NCBI GenBank assembly: GCA_038049695.1
Contig: CP142452.1
Coordinates: 51,170,501 to 51,234,500 of the forward strand
Direction: 5' to 3'
Length of the DNA: 64,000 bases
Origin: Cinnamomum chago
Taxonomy: Eukaryota > Streptophyta > Magnoliopsida > Laurales > Lauraceae
Below are positions 59,529 through 64,000 of this stretch, piece after piece. Each line of letters begins with the position of its first letter. Position 1 is the first letter of the stretch. The position numbers and the translations under genes were made by a program. The notes under the pieces are model-generated. The model had not been told where the DNA came from. It saw only the letters and a list, made by a program, of their open reading frames with translations, and made no database searches.

Positions 59529-60459
59529 CTGAGTACCAAAGAGTGGGTCAAACACGACGGTTCGACAAGTGGTAAAATACGATGACAATATGATAACAAA
59601 TTAATTTACCTTCAAAAGCATTTAAACCTGTTTAAATAACAATTTCTATAAACGAGATAAAACATTTGTTCAAATACGAGTGTGCATTATAAAACATGTA
59701 AGGTAACCAAGGAAACGGGAAACAAGCAAGATGGCAACCACACGAAGCTAAGTCCTCTATCACTAAAGCGATAGAGCAATAACTAGGCACTGATCTCAGT
59801 CACTCGAGGTGTGGAGAAACAGTGGATCTCATAATACATATACATATACTATACATGACCACGGTAGCGAGCCAGGCATCGGGAACCACAGTAGCAATCT
59901 GCGGCATCCAGACAAGACCACGGTAATAACCGGGTAGCGGGATCCAAACTGCAGCTAGCGGGACAAGAGGGGGATCTCCAAGTCGGTGGATCAGACCAAC
60001 AGGGTTATCCAAGCTTAGTGGTGTCGACTAATAGGTCAAATAACAAATCGAGACATATGCAAGTAAATCAAGTACAATAAATAAACGGGCAAGACGGGGG
60101 TGCTTAAGGGCACATTGTCAGTTCATGTGGTGCAATGCACTTCAAGACAAGTAACTATTTCAAGTGTAATTCAATACTTTCGGGAAAACAAGGCATGTAG
60201 TATAAATCTCGGGAACAATGAAATACTATAGAGCTTTTGAAATCTCAAGACAGTATCGGGGTTCAAAACTAGTTCAAGGTGAATAGGGATCCCGTATATC
60301 AATATATATAAAACTTGGTACTCCTTGAGTTTGGGGACACTCCGGGCTCCTTATACACTTTGAATTTTCAAAACATCGAATGACATCTTCGTAATATGGT
60401 TTCTTCCTCGAATGGCCTCATATAATGCCCAGTGAATCTCCTTGACCGACAAAGTTCAG

Positions 60460-60950
60460 CGCTCGAGCGAACCGGAGAGTTCGCTCGAGCGAGGAGCTCT
60501 CTGAAATGGTTGTCTGGGTAATTTCGGTTACCTTGCGGTTAGATGGCGGTTAACTGCCGTTGGATTCGGCGGTTAGCCGTTGGCTGACCGTGGTTGGCCG
60601 GACAGAAAAACAGGTTACTGGAATTGTAACCGAAATGGTTCGATTGGCTGGCGGTTAGCCGCTGATATGTGCAGCGGTTAGCCGCTAGCTGACCGTGAGG
60701 CTGACCGTATTTTCAGGTGGAAATGTTGCTCTCTGGAAAAGTAATCGAATGGGTCGGTTGGCTGGTGGTTAGCCGCCAATGGGTTTGGCGGTTAGCCGCT
60801 GGCTAACTGTGATGATAACTGTGTTTTCAGGTGGAAAATGGTGCTCTCTGGAAAAGTAACTGCAACTGTTCGGCTAGCTGGCGGTTAGCCGCCAGTCACC
60901 AGACGACTAGTCGACAGGTGACCGCTGGCTGACAGCCAGGTGCAGGAAAC
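60460..60950. repeat. Mixed palindrome cluster in solo LTR 59035-62286
   Basis: CGCTCGAGCGAACC units at about 60460-60495, then GGCGGTTAGCCGCC-type units to 60950, mirroring 55195-55555. Confidence 0.8.
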
Positions 60951-61775
60951 ACCCACTGTGTTCAGATTTGAGTCCATTTCCCTCCTCAAAACCACTCTCC
61001 TCACTTCCACTTAATCCTTGCCATAAAACTGAGCTAAAAGCTCCTCCAATGCAACTATCTACATTTCTCCACAACTCCAATTTGGATTCATTCCATCACC
61101 TCCTCCATTAACATCCAAATCCAATACAAATAAAGAAAGAAGGAAACCATTTCACAATAGAGTACATTTAGTACAAACAAGAAGAAATTAAATGCCATTC
61201 ACCAATACACTTATAAGTCATAAATGCACTACCAAACTCTATCATGAACATTTATTTCCAAACCAATGCAATAAATAGGCATGAGTGGAAAATACCAAAA
61301 TCATTGAAAGCTTATAAAAATGAAATCATCCACTTACCTTTGGTCTCTAATCAATGAAATCAAGCTCTAATACTCTTTCAAGCCAAAGATCCAAGCTATG
61401 AACAAAATCCCCAAAAACAAACCCTAAAATGGTCAAACAATGAAATAGAAGGGGAAACCCTACAATAATGGAGATGAAGCTTCTCTAGGTCTAGAAGAAT
61501 ACAAATCTAGAAGAAGGGAAGTATTACTTACTTGTAAGGTCCTCTAATGGCAAGAGTAAGCTCTATGAAGATCTTGGAATGGAGGGTTTTCTTCACAAAT
61601 GGTATCAATAGAGAGCTATCGTGATGAGGAAGAGAATGATAACCTTCATTTCTTGATTGATGCAAGTTTGGTGTGGATTGGAGATGGAGAGAGCAAGAAG
61701 AAGAAGAAAAGTTATCAAACAAACCCTAGACTCTCTTTTGTGCTGGAAAAAGGGAAATGAGGAAGATGAGTCTCC

Positions 61776-61783
61776 TTATATAA
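61776..61783 (-). promoter_or_regulatory. TATA box in solo LTR 59035-62286
   Basis: TTATATAA with GGAGACTC downstream on the minus strand, same context as 51827. Confidence 0.55.
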
Positions 61784-64000
61784 GCAAAGGGAGATGGGTC
61801 CCACTACTTAAGACATTGAATGGTTGAAATCATGTCTTTCGGGATCTCGGATGAATTCGACGAAGAAGGAAGAAATGATGGCCGAAATATCTAGTTTCCA
61901 AAAAATATATGTTTCGCGGGTTTCGGGAATATTAAGTTTTGGGTACAGATTTTGTGTGCAATGAATGTTTTGCCCTTAAGGCTACAAAATCGGGTTTCGG
62001 GATCTCGGACGGGGACGGGATCAACATGAAAGTTGTAGGGATTATCGATACAAATAAGATGGGATTAAAACAAGGAATAAAAAATTCTCCGATAAATCCT
62101 TAAGCGCATGCAAAGTCATAAAGATGGAACCCCCAAAGGGCCCCACTAAGCACAAGCAAGCAAAATTCCCCAAAACTATATCAAAAGCTATTCCAAACCC
62201 AACTTGGCCAAAATCACTAATCAAGCTTAGCACTAACACATGACTTAATTAGTACTAATCGAGTTCACTCGGGTCGGGGTCTTACATCAAGCCTACCTTT
62301 TTCTTTGGTGACGCAGTCCCTGACGACTTGATGTACCACAGGAGATGTTTTCAGTTCTCTTATACGGCAGATGGCGAGGAGAGAACTCTTTCTACCTGGT
62401 CGACCTTCGATCGCACTATCTCGATCATGAGTCTTTCTCCCACATGCCCCAAGAGGAAAGATCCTCCGAGCTGGGTGAAGAGGACTAATGTGATCAACAA
62501 CGGGGTTTTTGTTGGCGGCCCTTCCGATTTTACAGAAAAGTTGTCTGTCCGCATGGACATGTTGATGCCAGCCAGCGGTTACTAAGGTTCTATTCATCCA
62601 TCGGTTGATTTGAGACAGGTGGGCCTTGGCATTTTTCAAGGTGGCAACAACAATTGGGTGAAGACCTTTCGACTTCGTGGCCATTTCAATGCTGACTCAA
62701 GCTTGGAGTCATGGACTGATCACATCCTGCGGGTTGGCGGGGCCATTTTGAAGGAGGCCGAGATCTTCGATGCGGTTCGCGCTTTTCGGCAAACCGTGGT
62801 TTTTTCTGATGAAGCTTTCATGGCCATGTTGGAGTCATTCCTTCCACAAACCAACACCTTCATTGTCACGAATGGTGAGATTGGCTTTGCTTTGAAGGTA
62901 TTGAGCGCCATTACCGAGCTACCGGTCCTCGGCAAACTTTATGAGGAGTTCATGCCTATTGACAGCGTCCTTGAGGAGCAGTCTGAGGAGTTCAGGCTTT
63001 TATACTTTCAGCTCGTCGCCTTCTATGATTTTTTTGAAGGAGAAGGAGGGCTCGAAAGGCAAGTCCAGCAGTTGGAGAAGTTTTGGCTCCTTGTTCCATA
63101 ACTTCTTTGACAACAAACAGTCTTCTGATAGCACGACCTGGGAAGCCAAAGCTGAGACTCCAAGTTCGAAGAAGACTTCTGTCATGCGGGGAGACTTGAA
63201 GGAGTTCTTCATGAGCACAGATGCCATTTATTCAGACATTGCGCTGCGGAGGGATCTCGCTGTTTACCTCACCTACTGGCTAAGCGAGGCTGTTTTTACT
63301 GGAGGAGATGGTACGCACATCAAGCCGCATTGTATTTTTCCGGCTTGTCAGATGACATTTGGAGAGCGGCTTGCTTTGGTGCCTGCTTTTTACTCCTATC
63401 TGTGTACCGAACTACAGGCTGCTGCTTTTCTTGTTCGGCTTGGGCTCCCTATGAACAGGGTATTTTCGGCCCATATTTTCTATTCGTGGTATGTATACCA
63501 CAGTCCCGGCTTCCATCAATTAGGAGTTGCACAGGATGATGATCCTTTTATGATTCGATTGGCTAGAGGGACAGCCGTTTCCGAATCTCTTTTGTCTGCC
63601 CATTTGAGGATTTGACGATTCAGGGATGTCGAGATTGGGCAATCTTCAGTGAAGCTTTTTCCAGGTTTGCGGAAGAAGGCTTTTAATTTTAGTGCCTCCC
63701 ATGATTCCACTAGGGTAGGGTCAGGAAGGCACTATTCTTTGACAAATGCAGAAAAGATGTGGCTTTTCAACATACGTGTTGGTACGATGGTGTACCATAG
63801 ACATCTTTTTGTTAATATCCAGCCGTATGTCCCCTCGCATTTTGCGCTACAGTTGGGCTTCTCTCAAGGCATTGTTGGAGCGCCTTTGAGCATGGTGAAG
63901 CGTTTCGGAGGTTTGCAGGATGGTAGGAATGCATGAGTTTTTTACAGTGAGGAGGACACTACTGCCATGATTTCCTATCCCGAGTTGGCCACTTTCAGGA

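Larger units (their letters stand above)
59035..62286 (-). repeat. Solo LTR, TGTAAGACCCCGACCC type, minus (3252 bp)
   Basis: Minus strand TGTAAGACCCCGACCC at 62286 to GTCGCGACA at 59035. Target duplication ccaag (59030-59034) and tcaag (62287-62291), one change. It interrupts exon 2 of the PMD gene. TATA is at 61776, the palindrome cluster at 60460-60950 and the exon-like block at 59437. Confidence 0.93.
57917..63936 (+). pseudogene. Antisense plant mobile domain (PMD) gene, two exons at its 5' end, degenerate
   Basis: Exon 1 (57917-57926) encodes MAS; a GTAAGT intron ends ttgtag at 58780. Exon 2 starts SFSRTNKAKEPATDAPRRST and continues, with stops, to 59034, across the solo LTR, and from 62287 onward. 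Recognisable PMD blocks are EIFDAVRAFRQTVVFSDEAF, TNTFIVTNGEIGFALKVLS, ITELPVLGKLYEEFMP (62750-62960), then after a frame break WLSEAVFTGGDG and FPACQMTFGERLALVPAFYS (63260-63420). Other breaks: TAG at 58873 and others in exon 2, TAA at 62581, a frame change near 63050, and TGA at 63613. PMD proteins are transposase-related; copies are known as extra ORFs of Tat-type Ty3 elements. Its role there is unknown. Confidence 0.75.
52337..64000 (-). mobile_element. Probable Tat-lineage Ty3/gypsy element, 3' part, with antisense gene
   Basis: The minus-strand 3' LTR starts at 53591 (TGTTGACACC) and is cut at 52337 by gypsy A. A purine-rich tract lies just inside at about 53592. The interior (53592-64000) holds repeat-rich spacer and, on the plus strand, a plant mobile domain gene, an arrangement known for additional ORFs of Tat-lineage elements. 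Solo LTRs 53863-56944 and 59035-62286 interrupt it. The element's own pol would lie beyond the right edge; without it the lineage is an inference. Confidence 0.65.

Overview
This window is a repeat-dense plant nuclear segment, probably from an angiosperm. I see no intact host gene. Nearly all of it is transposable-element (TE) sequence nested inside other TE sequence. The plant assignment rests on plant-type Ty1/copia and Ty3/gypsy polyproteins with initiator-tRNA-Met-type primer-binding sites, a CACTA transposon, plant mobile domain coding sequence, and captured exons resembling plant MEX1, a GH79 heparanase-like protein and a kinesin motor. There are no bacterial-style operons.

Layout. (1) 1-6503: 5' half of a minus-strand Ty3/gypsy element (gypsy B) with a 3.0 kb LTR; its gag is split by a copia-type solo LTR (432-2129). 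(2) 6504-9531: a copia integrase scrap, undefined sequence, and a TGTTGACACC-type LTR (from 7484) containing a 500-bp tandem duplication. (3) 9535-23378: a 13.8 kb CACTA-type DNA transposon with degenerate terminal inverted repeats, a GGC target duplication and CGCCGGCAAAAG-type subterminal repeats. It carries fragments of at least three host genes: GH79 heparanase-like (antisense), MEX1-like maltose transporter, and a kinesin P-loop exon. It also holds an unidentified exon, a LINE scrap and a nested non-coding LTR element (16391-22217) flanked by a 247-bp direct repeat of the kinesin exon. (4) 23440-52336: a second minus-strand Ty3/gypsy element (gypsy A). Its 3' LTR is split by a young complete Ty1/copia element (24807-37419, LTRs of identical length), which is itself split by a solo LTR (27323-30273). 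Its gag is split by a solo LTR (43739-46566) and its 5' LTR by another (47910-50118). (5) 52337-64000: part of a probable Tat-lineage Ty3/gypsy element in minus orientation, with its 3' LTR, repeat-rich spacer and an antisense two-exon plant mobile domain gene that has its own TATA box. Two further solo LTRs (53863-56944, 59035-62286) interrupt it.

The 5-bp target duplications, TG...CA ends, primer-binding sites and polypurine tracts let the insertion order be read directly: Tat element before gypsy A, gypsy A before copia and solo LTRs, and copia before the solo LTR inside it.

The most unusual signal is a small exon-like block inside every LTR of the TGTAAGACCCCGACCC / TGTTAGACCCCGACCC family. 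It is 92 nt in six copies and 80 nt in the seventh, follows an acceptor-like CAG, and keeps one reading frame ending in (A/P)DDV(I/V/M)-stop. The same LTRs carry exchangeable clusters of GC-rich palindromes. The LTRs of the element nested in the CACTA transposon carry an analogous palindrome cluster just upstream of their TATA box.
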